The position numbers were made by a program, and so were the translations under genes. DNA of 64,000 nucleotides from Eopsaltria australis (lineage: Eukaryota; Chordata; Aves; Passeriformes; Petroicidae). Of the stretch, positions 1-11,530 are shown piece after piece. How positions within the stretch are numbered: the stretch's first letter is position 1; each line of letters opens with the position of its first letter. Location of the stretch: assembly GCA_034509425.1 (NCBI GenBank), contig JAVTVJ010000229.1:992001-1056000 (forward strand), given 5' to 3'. The notes under the pieces were generated by a model. That model saw only the letters and a program-made list of their open reading frames with translations. It searched no databases and was not told the origin of the DNA.

Positions 1-2739
1 AGCCTGCTCCAGCTCTCCTCCTTGACCAACCACCCCAGTTTAATTTCCATTAGACCTGAACATCTTAATAGAACTCCAAACAATGCACTTTCCTGCTCCA
101 GAGGGGCACTCATGGAAAAAAAAATTACCATTTGGAGACATTTGTGCACTGGGAGAGCTGGTGAGGAAGAAACGCCCTGCTCTGAATTATTCTATTTTAC
201 TTTCATTCTTCTGGTAGCCAAGAAAGGGCTACAGAGGGGATGCAGATTTCTTCACACCCTTTTGTCTGAGCAGTAAATCTGCAGGCTAAAGTGTTTCAGG
301 AAATAAAGGGTGATATGTTCTGAATGCACAAACTCCTGCACGCACACACACACAGATGCAACTGCTCATTTCAGTGCTTGGGGAAATTGGTTTCATTTCT
401 TAATGGAATATCTGTATTTAGGCCCAGAACTGGATTTCCACACCTTTTTCTAGTGCAGCCCTGTCATTCACCTGGAGGAATTTAGCAGCTGCCCGTAATT
501 ACATGGCTAATGAGGGGAATTGATTAATGAGATGGGGTCAGGTAGCTGCTGTGTGGGACAGGAGGGGCTGAGCATGACCCCATCGTGGGACAAAGCCCCA
601 GGGAGGGACCCGGGTGGACAAGAGGAGTTATGCCAAATGGAAGGTGACACAAGGAGAGAGGACTTTGCCAGGAGGCTCAGCCAGACTCTCTATCTGAGAA
701 ATCAAGCTGTGAAAGCAGTGAGAAGCAGGTGTGAACGGTTTTCTGCCTGCCTCAGGATGGGGTTGGGATGGAAAGCTGGGGTGATGCGGAGGAAGAGATA
801 TTTCTGCATTTAATGTCTCTCCCTGCGCTGGCTCCAGGCCACCCAGGCTGAACACTCACAGTTTGTGCTGAAGTGTTGGAGAACTGAAAGGGCCTGAGGC
901 TGTGCTGGCTGGTCCCTGGCATCTTGCATTTCAAATGCCTTCAAAATGATGGATGTGATGCTTCCCCTTTTATTTATTACATTTAAAGCAGTTTTGCCAG
1001 GGGCGTAGCTCAGGAGAACAGGCAACTGACTTTCCTGAGGATCCCAGGAGCTGGATTTTGGGAGCTGCAGGCATGGCAAGGGCAGGACCCTGCCAGCAGC
1101 CAGCTGTGCCGAAATTTGGGAGCAGAGAGGGGCTGGGGAAGGCTGGCCTGGACTGAGAGGAAGGATGTGCCTGGCTGGGGAGCAGGAGGAAGCAGGGAGC
1201 GTGATTCCCTTGCTGTGCTCCCCTCCTGCCAGCCGGGCAGTTTTTATCAACGCGAGGCAGCTGTAAATGTTCTCTCAGCAGCAGGGACCTGGGAGCTGAG
1301 AGTGCAGCTCAGCTGAGTGTGTTATTGGATTATCAGCTGATTAGAGCTGTTAAGAGCCCACTCTTGAATAATCAACATGGTGCTTTTTGGCTGCTGGGTG
1401 CCAGTGGGAGGGGAAGGGAGGCAGTGCAGAGCCTGGCTGACATTGATTCATGAGTGAGCTCTCGTGTAGCCCTCAGCAGGCCCTGGGATCATCAGCTGGG
1501 ATGCCCCACTTGCCCCAGATCCCAGCTGAGCAAGCTCCACAGGGGTTCCTCCTCGTCCCCTGGCACAGGTTTCAATCCATAGGCATAGGATCTGGAGAGT
1601 CTTGACCCCTTGGGGAGATGCCCCTGCATCCTGGTGGTGTGCTGGTACTTGTGGGATGCTTGATCCACCCAGAGCAAGCATCCAGCATGTTGGAGGCTTG
1701 GGCTGTGTGCTTGTGGTCCTGGAGAAGGGGGGTCCAGGTCATGTGTGTGGTGATGGAAGAGCTGAATCCCTGCCCTGGCTGCTCTAATGGGTGGGGATGT
1801 GGGTGTCCCATTGCAAAGGGAGCTCACTAGCCAGGGTAAGGGACAGGGAGACTTTCCAGTGGTGTAAGAGAGGTCAGAAGCTTAGAAGGAGCTTTCAGTG
1901 ATGCACTGGAGTGGATTCCTGTTCAGACAAGGCCCAGGGATGGAGCTTATTTAGCAAAGATTATGCTGGGAGCATTTTTAATGAAGATAACACAATGTCC
2001 CCTTTCCTCTGCCTCTCCTTTGTACTGACTGCAACAGCATTTGGGCAATAGAGAGAGCAACAGCCCCGTGCCTGCTGGCCCTCCTTTCTCTTTCTTTTCC
2101 CCTTCTTTCTGCTTTTAAAGGTTGGTTTGGCCTGCTGCCTGTTTCCCCTGGAGAAGCTTCCTACAGCTGCAGCATTTTTGCTCCCTGGAGCTGAGTCCTT
2201 CTGGTGGTCTTTGGCCTGGATGCCACAGCCCAACAGGAACTTCATGGGCCACATTCTTCCCTTCAGTCACAATGTTCCTGTCCCCTGTAAAATCAATGGC
2301 CTGACATCAGTGTGAGGGGAGAATTTGACATTGCAAGGAATAATAAATCACAAGCATATTGACTATACCCTGATATTCAGGGATCCTGAGTGATAAGGAC
2401 AGAGAATATCCCTCTCTCCAGACCCTCTCTGCTCTAGGAGATGTTTCCCATGGGATATATTCCTTGAGTTTACAGAGCACTGAAACCAAACATGTTCTAG
2501 GCTGGAAGGAACTGGTCTCAAGTTCATGCATGAAAAGGTTTGAAGAAGAAAGAGTTTAACAAGAGTATGGGATAAGGGAGAAGAAAAGAAGCCATGCATT
2601 AGATAACATGATTTATACATGTTATATAGTTCAATTCAGGGAAGGGAGCGTGTCCTCATTAGAACTTGCAACACGCCAAAGGAGGCTCAGGCTGAAGACT
2701 TCTGCCTCCAGGTTTCTTAGTAATTAGTAATTCTGTAAT
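1..2739. other. non-coding sequence, no gene seen
   Basis: Unique-looking sequence with a short CA run near 341-355. The frames present are short, overlap on both strands and have no recognisable product. No repeat family identified. Confidence 0.6.
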
Positions 2740-2902
2740 TTCAGAGTGGTTTGGGGTTGGAAGGGACCTGAAAGCTCATCTCATTCCATGCCATGCCATG
2801 GGCAGGGACACCTTCCACTATCCCAGGTTGCTCCAAGCCCTGTCCAACCTGGCCTTGGGCACTGCCAGGGATGGGGCAATTGCTCCAAATAGCCTGGTCC
2901 TT
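2740..2902 (-). mobile_element. CR1 LINE 3' fragment, reverse
   Basis: Carries the reverse complement of the CR1 3' end: GGTTGGAAGGGACCTGAAAG, then the stretch with GGGCAGGGACACCTTCCACT and CCAACCTGGCCTTGGGCACT. These phrases are characteristic of bird CR1 elements. It is 5'-truncated, as is usual for CR1. Confidence 0.85.
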
Positions 2903-2915
2903 TTACCTTTTTTAC

Positions 2916-3170
2916 TCAGTGGTGCCCAGTGACAGGACAAGGAGCAATGGACATTAACTATAATGTAAGAAGTTCTACCTCAACCTGAGGAAGAATTTCC
3001 TTCCAGGGAGCGTGGCAGAGCCCTGGAACAGCTGCTCATGGAGGTGGTGGAGTCTCCTGCTCTGGAGACATTCCAGACTCACCTGGACTCATTCCTGCTC
3101 CAGGTGACCTTGCCTTGGCAGGGGGGTTGGACTGGGTGATCTTCTGCCCTGAATGGTTCTGTGGTTCTAC
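2916..3170 (+). mobile_element. CR1 LINE 3' fragment, forward
   Basis: Forward-oriented CR1 3' sequence: GTGCCCAGTGACAGGACAAG, then GAGACATTCCAGAC and GGTTGGACTGGGTGATCTTC, ending GGTTCTGTGGTTCTA. It lies directly beside an oppositely oriented fragment (2740-2902), so the two form a head-to-head pair. Confidence 0.85.
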
Positions 3171-6100
3171 ACAGAAGGACAGTGGAAAGTTTCCATCAGC
3201 TGAGCCTCACCCAGTCTCCATCTTCATTCCCCAGGGTCCCTGTGCAGGAATTCCTCCACAGGAACACCCGGTCACAGTCAGACCCACCCCACCTCTGCAC
3301 TGCACAGAGCCCAGGGAGGCAAAGGAGGATCTGCCTGTGCTGCTCAGGAAGATGGACCCCTTTCCATTATACAATAATTAAATTGCCTGTAATTATGTTC
3401 TTGACAGTGAAATGCAGGCAGTAAATGATCCTAACATTCCACGCTCCTTCCCTCTTCCCAGGACTCCCCCCCGGCTGCCCCTCCCCTCTAAATGCTGAAT
3501 TATTTTACAGTTGATAGTTCCTTAGATTTGCCGACCTTTAAAAACTGAACACTACATGCCTGTTGAATTTTAATCAATTTATTTTTTTCAACTGGAAATG
3601 TCAGACTTCTGTACGGAATTACTTGGTGCCGGCTGATGTGACAAAGACTCAAAGTTCAGCATCTGAAGCCGCGCAGGAGCAGCGCCTTGCGTGCATTAGC
3701 ACAGATAATTTGCAGGATGTGAAAATGAGAGCAGGAGTGAGGGAGCATATATTTTTCATTAGCTTTGGTTTAGAGGGTTCGGGAACCTGCATTTATTTCA
3801 TCCGGCGAACTCTGGCCTCATTAAATCCAGACGGTGGCTGGTAATGACTGCAAGTGAGAAGCTGCCAAGGCCACTAAAGGGCAGGGGGTAAAGTGAGGTC
3901 ACTGGTGGAGTGTGGAGGGGACCTTGGTGGGAGAGCTCTGCTGTGCCCACTCTGTGGTACCCAGCGTGGCACAGGAGTTGCCCAAGCCATTTCCCAGCCT
4001 CCACTGGCCCAGTTCATTAAAACTTGTGATCTGAAGAGCCCAGAAAGGCTTCACCAGCCCTTCCCTGCCGAAGGACATTAACCCTCTCATTGGCACAGAG
4101 CCTGGCTGGCACTGCCTGGAAGGATTGCACTCTCCCCAGCTGGAGCAGAGCCCACCTGCAAAGCAGGGGAGAGGCTGAGTTGTAAACACAGCGCTGCTGC
4201 TGGGGAACCTGTGGCAGTGAGTGTGCACCAGTGAGGAGCCCTCTGGTCTCTACTGGGGTTTGCTGGTTTTCATCCTGACTTTGGCATCACATCTGTGAGC
4301 TGCAGCAGTGCTGGGGGCTCTCTGCCTCCTTTCTAGGCAGGATTTCTCTCCCATCGCTGGCTAGGACACTCCACATCAGGCCTGTCCTGCGTCACCTGCT
4401 TCCCCACTATCAGTCATTCAGGCATAAGTTATCACCTTCTGCTTTCCTTCTGTCAGCAGTCTCTGGTGTTTCCCTTCAGTGCTATAGTCTGCTCCAGTCC
4501 TGGGCCATGACAGCCCCAGAAACATGTTTCTGTCCTATTAAAATTTAATTCCTCCTTTGGAATAGAGACTTCTCATCACACACAACCGGATGGATAAATG
4601 TTTGCTAAGGTGACAAGGATTGAGTATATTTAATCTTCCTTCCTTCTCTTTAAAAAACTGTGCCCGTCGTTGCCTCTTGGCACAGGTACATTAAAATCAA
4701 TAATGAACCTTACAAACTGATCTGTGATAAAATATGGTCTATCCTCCTCCACTGAACTGTAGTAAGCAGCTTTTTCAAAGCCGTGCACGTACTTGTGTGC
4801 AGCAAAAGGGATGTGATGGCTGTGTGTTGGTTCAAGGAAAGTTCCAGGAGACCCCAAGGATTGAGGAGCCTTGAACCCAAGTGTCCTTCCAGTGGCAAAA
4901 ACCACCTGGAGTTAGAAATGAACTCGGAAACTGCCTGACGTAAAGGGTAATTCCTTATTTATCCTGATCGTGGACCTTCTCTGAAGCTTTGCTCTGTGAG
5001 GTTGGGGCCAAGGAACCTTTGGTCTGGCACGGCAACACAGATCATTTATTATGACTTCATTTCCCTAGGACGGATTTTAATTGGAAAATGCTTGTGGGTG
5101 GACATCAGTTCTTTCTAATGGGAGATGAACCAGCTTGGATGAGTTCATGACTGGAGCAGGACAGGTTTAATGGCCAAAGATGCAGAACTGAGTCCAGGTG
5201 GGACACAGGACTGTCACCCAAAGAACGGCTGAGGTGTGATTGACACCAGCCTTGCTCTGAAGCAGGTGGAGGCAGACCTGAATCTGCGTTTATCTTGTCT
5301 TAGATGACTCTGCTGATCACAAATACATTGACTCATCTGAGGCAACCTGTTCTTCGTGCTTCTCCTCTCGGTTCAGCCCATGAAATTTTGAGATCTCATT
5401 TTTGCCCTGAAGAAGACAAAAAATTTCTTTGAATTTTGAGTTTTGCGAGAAAGTGAAGCATCACTGCTGCGTAGCTTTTCTTTATTTAGCTTAGAGGTCC
5501 TGCCTCTCAAATCCTCCTGCATGAAAAGCCCTCAGAGAAGACAGAGCCTATGGAAAGCAGCCCAGCCCAGGCTTACTAACTATTCATCAGCCTTCCCTTT
5601 AGAGGAGGCAAATGTTATTATTCCCTTTGCCAAAAGGGAGTGTGAACACATCTGCTCCTCCACCCACCCTCTTGGCACCCCCTCCCAGTGCAAACTCCCA
5701 CAGCTCACCCTCTGTCACAGCTCCACAGCCACGGCAGGAGCCTATGTTTCAGAGAGGTCTTGCTCTTCATCTGCAGCCCTCTCAGTCACAAGGATGGGCC
5801 TCTTCCCTGGCCTTTGTCTCAGGTTAAGCAAATGTCAGGCTCATTTGGAGGTTCCTGGCCCCCCCTGGCTGTGCTGCAGACATTCATGGTCCTCTCCCAG
5901 CTGCAGGACTCTGACATTTACATCCCAGCCAGGCAGGAGGTAATTGTGGCTCAGTCGGATTTTGCTAATCAGCGGTTATGTCCAGCTTCAGAAACAAGCT
6001 CAGGTGGCCAAAGCTTATTTTCCTCATTTCCTCTCTCACATTCTCACATCCTCACCTACCCCTGCCTGGTCCTCCACCCTCCCACCCCACCTCTTATCTG

Positions 6101-9100
6101 CCTGTGGGCATTTGATGAAATTCAAGTTAAAATTTAAAAATCACAAATTTTGCAGAGGAGATTAGAATAGCCTGAATTTCCTTGTCCTCCATGCATGATC
6201 ATCCCTCCCAACTCTCCCCACCCATTCTGAACCCAGTGGGGAAGATGTTAAAACCTCCTAGCAGAGCTGGTGATGAGGAAGGTCTGAGTTTGGGATCTGC
6301 CCTGTTCATCTGGAACATCCTGGGACACGCTGGCTGTCAGGGCTGAGGTAAACTCAGCAAAGAAAGCAGGTTCTGCCCATGGCATTTTTCTAGTCCAAAC
6401 ACAACACCAAACTATGAAAAGGGGCTGGCATTTCTTCCTGCTGGAGAAACTCCTGTAAGTGGGGCTGTTTGACAAGGGGATGGATTAGGTGGCATCTGGA
6501 AGTCCTGATCACCCCCAGTTCCCTGGGAGTCTGCAAGGCTGACATTTAAGGATCAGATCAGGACTGAAACAGTGGCATCTGCAGGGCTCTACTGATCACA
6601 AACTTCATTCAGATTTGAAAATGAGTTTTGACCAGGGCTATCGATTTCCCTCTTTGCTTTGCTTTGCTTTGCCAGTTCGTATGCATATGTGAGTGTTTGC
6701 AATTTTAACCTGAAAGACAGAAAAGCTCCACTCCCTCCTCTTCCTGGCTTGTGTGCACCTCCCCGATGAAGACCCAGTAAGGGACTTCATTAAAAAAAAG
6801 CAAACTGCAGCAGTCAGGAAGTGCAAGGGGAGGGGAAATCAGAAGAACTGATGATGACAGCAAGTGTTTGAAAGCTGAAGAAGAGGAGGAGCTGTGGCAG
6901 ATGTTGCCAGCTGTTGCTCGGTGCGTGGGTGTCACATCAGCCCACCCCTACAGAGGAGAACAAGCCCACAGATTAAGTCTTTGTGCTGTGACCCTGCTGC
7001 TGCTGTCCTGCTCTATTTTAGGTGACTCCTCTCCCCAGAGCCCTGTCTGTCCATCATCCTCACCCACCAGTCCATCCTGGCTGCTCCATTCCATGCTCTG
7101 GCCCTCTCTGCTGTGTCCAGTGGCTGCCAGCCAGCTGTGAACAACTGGGGAAAGACATCTTTATTCATAGCATTGAAGCCCTCTAAAATCATGAAATCAA
7201 TCCAGTCTCTGTTTTGTGTATAAAAAGAAAAAAAATCATCTACTTGTTTTATAGCCTCTCTCTCTCTTTTCCCTCTTACAAATTTGCTTGTTTCCCTGGA
7301 ATGACACGTTGTTCTATCATCAGAAGGGGAGTGCTGACGTATATTTTTGCTTCTCCATATTACACTGTTCCCCATGTAAGTTGTCTTTTACCAGCCTCCA
7401 GAAGGTTTTCTCTGAGCTGTCAGGATATTCTGAAGCTCCCCCATGCAGAAGCAACTTTCACATCACACCACATGCAAAAAATTCACATGTATCCTTCTGA
7501 TGCCTTCCTTCCTCTTCTTCTCCCATTTCACCACAGAATATTAGTAAAATATTAAAATATTACTAGATTAATAAAATATGGAATATTATTATCTTACAAA
7601 AATATAGAATATTAGTTTTAAAAGGAAGGGGCTGTACAGGCAGAAGTGAAAGGCCAGCTGTCCATCTAACCTTAAATATACCCTGTACTTAAATTCATTA
7701 TTCCATCTTTGTTCTCTCAATCACTGAATATTTTCTCCCCAGGGCTTTCACCTTATCCTGTATGGAATTTTTTGAGAGTGGACTGGTGAAATGCAGCAGA
7801 GGAGACTGTACTGCAGGACAGTTGTTTCATTTTGTGCAGACAGTGATCTTTTCTCTCTTGATCTGTGCTGGCTCCTCTGTGACCCCTTTGCTCCAACTTT
7901 TATTCCTGCTCCTGCTTTCAAAAGTCAGCAGAAGAAAATGAAAACCCCACAGCCCCTGTGGCTCCAAAGGTGTGACCCTCCCTCCCCAAACTCCCCAGCA
8001 GCCCTTCCACCACATGCAAATTTTTACAGCCTATCAATAAAAGGATCTCGAGGCCAAATGGAAATTGAGCAGCTGCTTAAATTGCTTGAGGGGAAAGAAA
8101 GCCATTCAAAGAGAGTTATTATTATTATTTTAAACATTCAAATGAATGACCCAATCGATTTCAGGCCTCTTTTTTTTCTGTGAGCCCTCGCCAGGAATCC
8201 CTGAGTGTTCCAGCTGCAGGACTGGCAGCTCTGCCTTGGATATCTGAAAGCCCCACTTGTCACCCCCCCATGTCCCTCCAGCCCCTCTGGGTTTGTCATT
8301 TCCCCAGTCTCCTGTCCCTCCCAGGCCACAGCATTCAGAGGATTTTAGCAGACAGATGTATTTCCCTGAAAATCCCTCTGCACTGGGTACAAGGGGAAGA
8401 GTCCTGGGAAATTCTCCATCTCATGAGGGCAGAGTGCAGGGTGAGTCCTCATCACCCCCATGGGGCTGTAAAAAAACCTTTTGTGGGAAGGGGCAGAAAC
8501 AAGCAGGTCACCAGAGGGGCTTCTCTTCAGCCCTTGACAGCAGAGTAATCTGAGTGCTGCTGTGTCTGATATTGGCTTTGCACAACGTGATTAATTGATG
8601 GGTTTTCAGAGTGTGTGACTAGCACTGCACTGGACTTCAGTGCATTTCCACTTGGAAGACTCTAGCTAGAGACCCTCAGCTTAATTTGAGTAATCAATAC
8701 TCTGACTGGAGCAAGGCTAAGCCGGCCACACGCTTCTCTCAAAGCCTCGTGTGCCATTCCTCATCTTTATTCTCCTTCTCAGTTCCTTGACCGCTGACCT
8801 CTCCAGCAGCAATCAGCCTCTCTGCCCTGCCATTATCCTTGCTGTAATGATGAAATAATGGCTCGCTGCCTCCAGCCTGCCATCAGGATGGTCCCGAGTG
8901 CAGATGGCCTGGTGTGCTCTCCAAGCCAGGGGAAGTGCCAGGGGATGCATCACTGCCTGCAGGAGCATCCACAGCTTCAGTGGTGCAGCTCAAATGTCCT
9001 TCCTCAATGGCACTTCTGCACAGCCTCAGGGACAGAGCTGCCAGCAGCCAGGGGTTCCAGATGCCATGTGAGAGTTCAGGTCCATTCCTTCCCTCAGTAC

Positions 9101-9482
9101 CCCACAGAAAAGTCACTCTGAATGGGTTTGTTGAATGTGTTTGTTGTGTTTATTTATTACTGTCTTTGGTGAGGTGATGGATCCTCATCAGGAGACTCCT
9201 TGGATTCACGCACTGCCCTTGGGAAAAGTACTTTTTGTCTCTGTGCATCTGTTTACCTGTGTTATCTTCTCTGTGTGTGTGTGTCTTATTAGTGCTGACT
9301 GCAAACTTCATTAAGACTGAGATTGTCTCCTGGAAATATTTGCATAACACTCAGCTGGAAGAGGCACCCACAGCTGTGTGAGTGACTGCACAGGCTGCAA
9401 GAACAGGGCACTGCAGGGCATCACACCCTGCCCTCCCTCCTGGATGAGGCCTTTCTGCAGAGTCCAGCACCTGCAAGAACTT
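3171..9482. other. non-coding sequence with candidate conserved element
   Basis: No gene seen. About 3480-3845 keeps CpGs (GCCGCGCAGG, TCCGGCGAAC) and has homeodomain-type motifs (TTTTAATCAATTT, CATTAGC), so it could be a conserved enhancer; untested. A (TTTGC)n run lies at 6653-6672 and an AT-rich patch at 7540-7620. The rest shows nothing I can name. Confidence 0.5.
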
Positions 9483-9540
9483 CACTTCCACCTGAGATGA
9501 TCTCGTTTCCACCTGAAATGACCTCGTTTCCACCTGTTTC
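9483..9540. repeat. 21-bp tandem repeat with three E-boxes
   Basis: About 2.7 copies of a 21-bp unit, TTTCCACCTGAAATGACCTCG, each containing CACCTG (E-box CAGGTG on the other strand). The E-boxes start at 9489, 9510 and 9531, exactly 21 bp apart. The copies differ by only a few bases. Confidence 0.8.
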
Positions 9541-9640
9541 CAGACTCTGTAAAGCTGGCAGCCCCTGCGAAATTCAAACTAACTCCCCTGCCCATCCACC
9601 TCTTGTTTGTTTGTTATTTTAATCTTCCTCCCGGTCCGCA

Positions 9641-10340
9641 GTGTGAAGAGAAAGGGCTGATTGACAGCTTAACTGTTTCAAATCAATAGAAAGAGCACTT
9701 GGAGATTAAAGCAATTTAAACAAGGTGTTTATGTGGAGCTAAAACTGCACTTGAAGGAAACAAGCGCAGGAGCTGAAGGAAGTGGGTCAGGCACAGACAC
9801 AGGGAACCTGCCTGGGCAGAGGTAAGATTACAGCAATAGGCTGGGATGGCTTTTCATCACAAAGAGATCACTGCTTTCCATAAAGGAGGCCTAATCTTGA
9901 AATTGCTTTGGCTTTCGACTGATTGTTCCATCGATTTAGACACGCGGGCCCTGCCCCTCCCTCTATCCCGGCGCTCTAATCTCTGGCACATCTCTCTCGC
10001 TCGGGCTGGGATGCGCTCTTTGTGTAGCCGGGCTGCGGAGACATCCCCGGCTGCGCCTCCGAGATGTCCCCTGCTTTGCTGGGCTGCAGAGCAGAGGCAA
10101 AGCCCGGCAGCGCTGTGATTCCTGCCTCTGGCTCATCGGGTACCTCGGGGGCAACTTCGAAACCACCGCAAAGCTCCCGTTACATTTTTTAATCAATGCA
10201 AAGGCCCTGTCCCCTCGCTAAATTGCTTGATCTCCTACCCTTCCGAGGCTTTTAGGTAATTGCTGGAGATGAGCGCTACTGCGTGGCAGGGATAGCTGAG
10301 CCAGGGCTATTGATCAATCCAAATGTGCAGTTGGCATGGT
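9641..10340. promoter_or_regulatory. candidate conserved regulatory block
   Basis: This stretch keeps many CpGs against a CpG-poor background (for example at 9940-10170) and contains TGATTGACAG at 9658-9667, a match to the PBX/MEIS composite site. It also has several AT-rich homeodomain-type motifs (TTAATCAATG near 10190, TTGATCAATC near 10310). No open frame looks real. The call of regulatory element is an inference from composition; conservation has not been tested. Confidence 0.3.
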
Positions 10341-11419
10341 TTACAGGAGCTTTACTAACTCACCCCAGGGGCAAGATCGGGTTTTTCAGGCAAGTCAAGC
10401 ACGTTTCATATTCTTAGGGATTTTCGAAGCCCTAACGAGGTGATAACTGAGCCCTGCCTTCCCTGACACCCACCGGATGATGACAATAATTTGGGAAATG
10501 CCAACCCTTCTCCAGTGATCGTAGGAAAAGACCAGACAGTTGGTTTGTGTTAGGTGCTTGATTTCAGGGCAGCTGAGTTTGGAGGGGAGGGATCCCACTG
10601 AGTGTCCCATGAGGGAGCAGCACCTTCAGGTGATGGGTCAGTTCTCCCTACAGCCACTGAGGGTGTGACCCTGTGTGGAAACAACCCTGCAGAAGATCCA
10701 TAACGTGCCCCAAAGAGCTGGAACTGGAGGGAGAACAGGTACTCGGGGAAGCTCAGTGTCAAGGACAGGAAAACCTGTAATTACAGGGTTAAAATCTCCA
10801 TTAAATCTGCAGCCCCCTGGCCCCAAATCCCAGCACAAAGGATGGCAGCTTTTGGGGCCACCACAGAAGACAGGAAGTCCTCAGGCCAGTTTTAACCAGG
10901 CTGCCATGGAGCAATTCCCTATTTCTCAGTCTCAAGGAGGTAATGTCAGGTCCCAAGTCCCCAGCAAGGACATGAGAGCAGCGTGGGTGGTAAATAATTG
11001 TTTACTTTCTGTGTCCCCAGGAGCATGCACAGGGATTCTGCATCTCTGGCTGCACAAGAGCATCAGGTAGAAACACCTGCTGCTTTGGTGGGGTGACTGA
11101 GTGTGTTTTGAAGGCCACCACAGCACTGCTGAACCCTCCACAAGTGTTTATTATGGTAGATGACCAGCTGAGAGAGTAACCCAGCTGGTGCCCCAAGAGC
11201 TGTCACAGCCCTGTGCAGTTCTGTGCCTGACAGGGGCATCTTCCTGGGGGATGTGGTGTTTGCACTGAGCCTGTGTCACTTGGCTCCTGAGCTCCGTGTC
11301 AAACCTTTCAGCTGCCCTGTCCTTGCTCCAGGCAGTGCTCTGGGCCACAGCCAGCAAAGATCCTGGGTCTTCCAGGAGCTGGGTGAGTCCATTTATCTTG
11401 GTGTGGGACCTGAGCAGGG

Positions 11420-11530
11420 CCGGGTTTGAGCAGCCTGCTCTGGTGGAAGGTGTCCCTGCCCATGGCAGGGGCTGGAATGAGATGATTTTTAAGGTCCATT
11501 CCAATCCAGACCAGTCTGTGGTTCTGTCTC
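11420..11530 (+). mobile_element. CR1 LINE 3' fragment
   Basis: Contains GGTGTCCCTGCCCATGGCAG, then GGCTGGAATGAGATGATTTT and TAAGGTCCATTCCAATCCAG, ending in the typical GTCTGTGGTTCTGTCTC. This is the last ~110 bp of a CR1 element. Confidence 0.8.
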
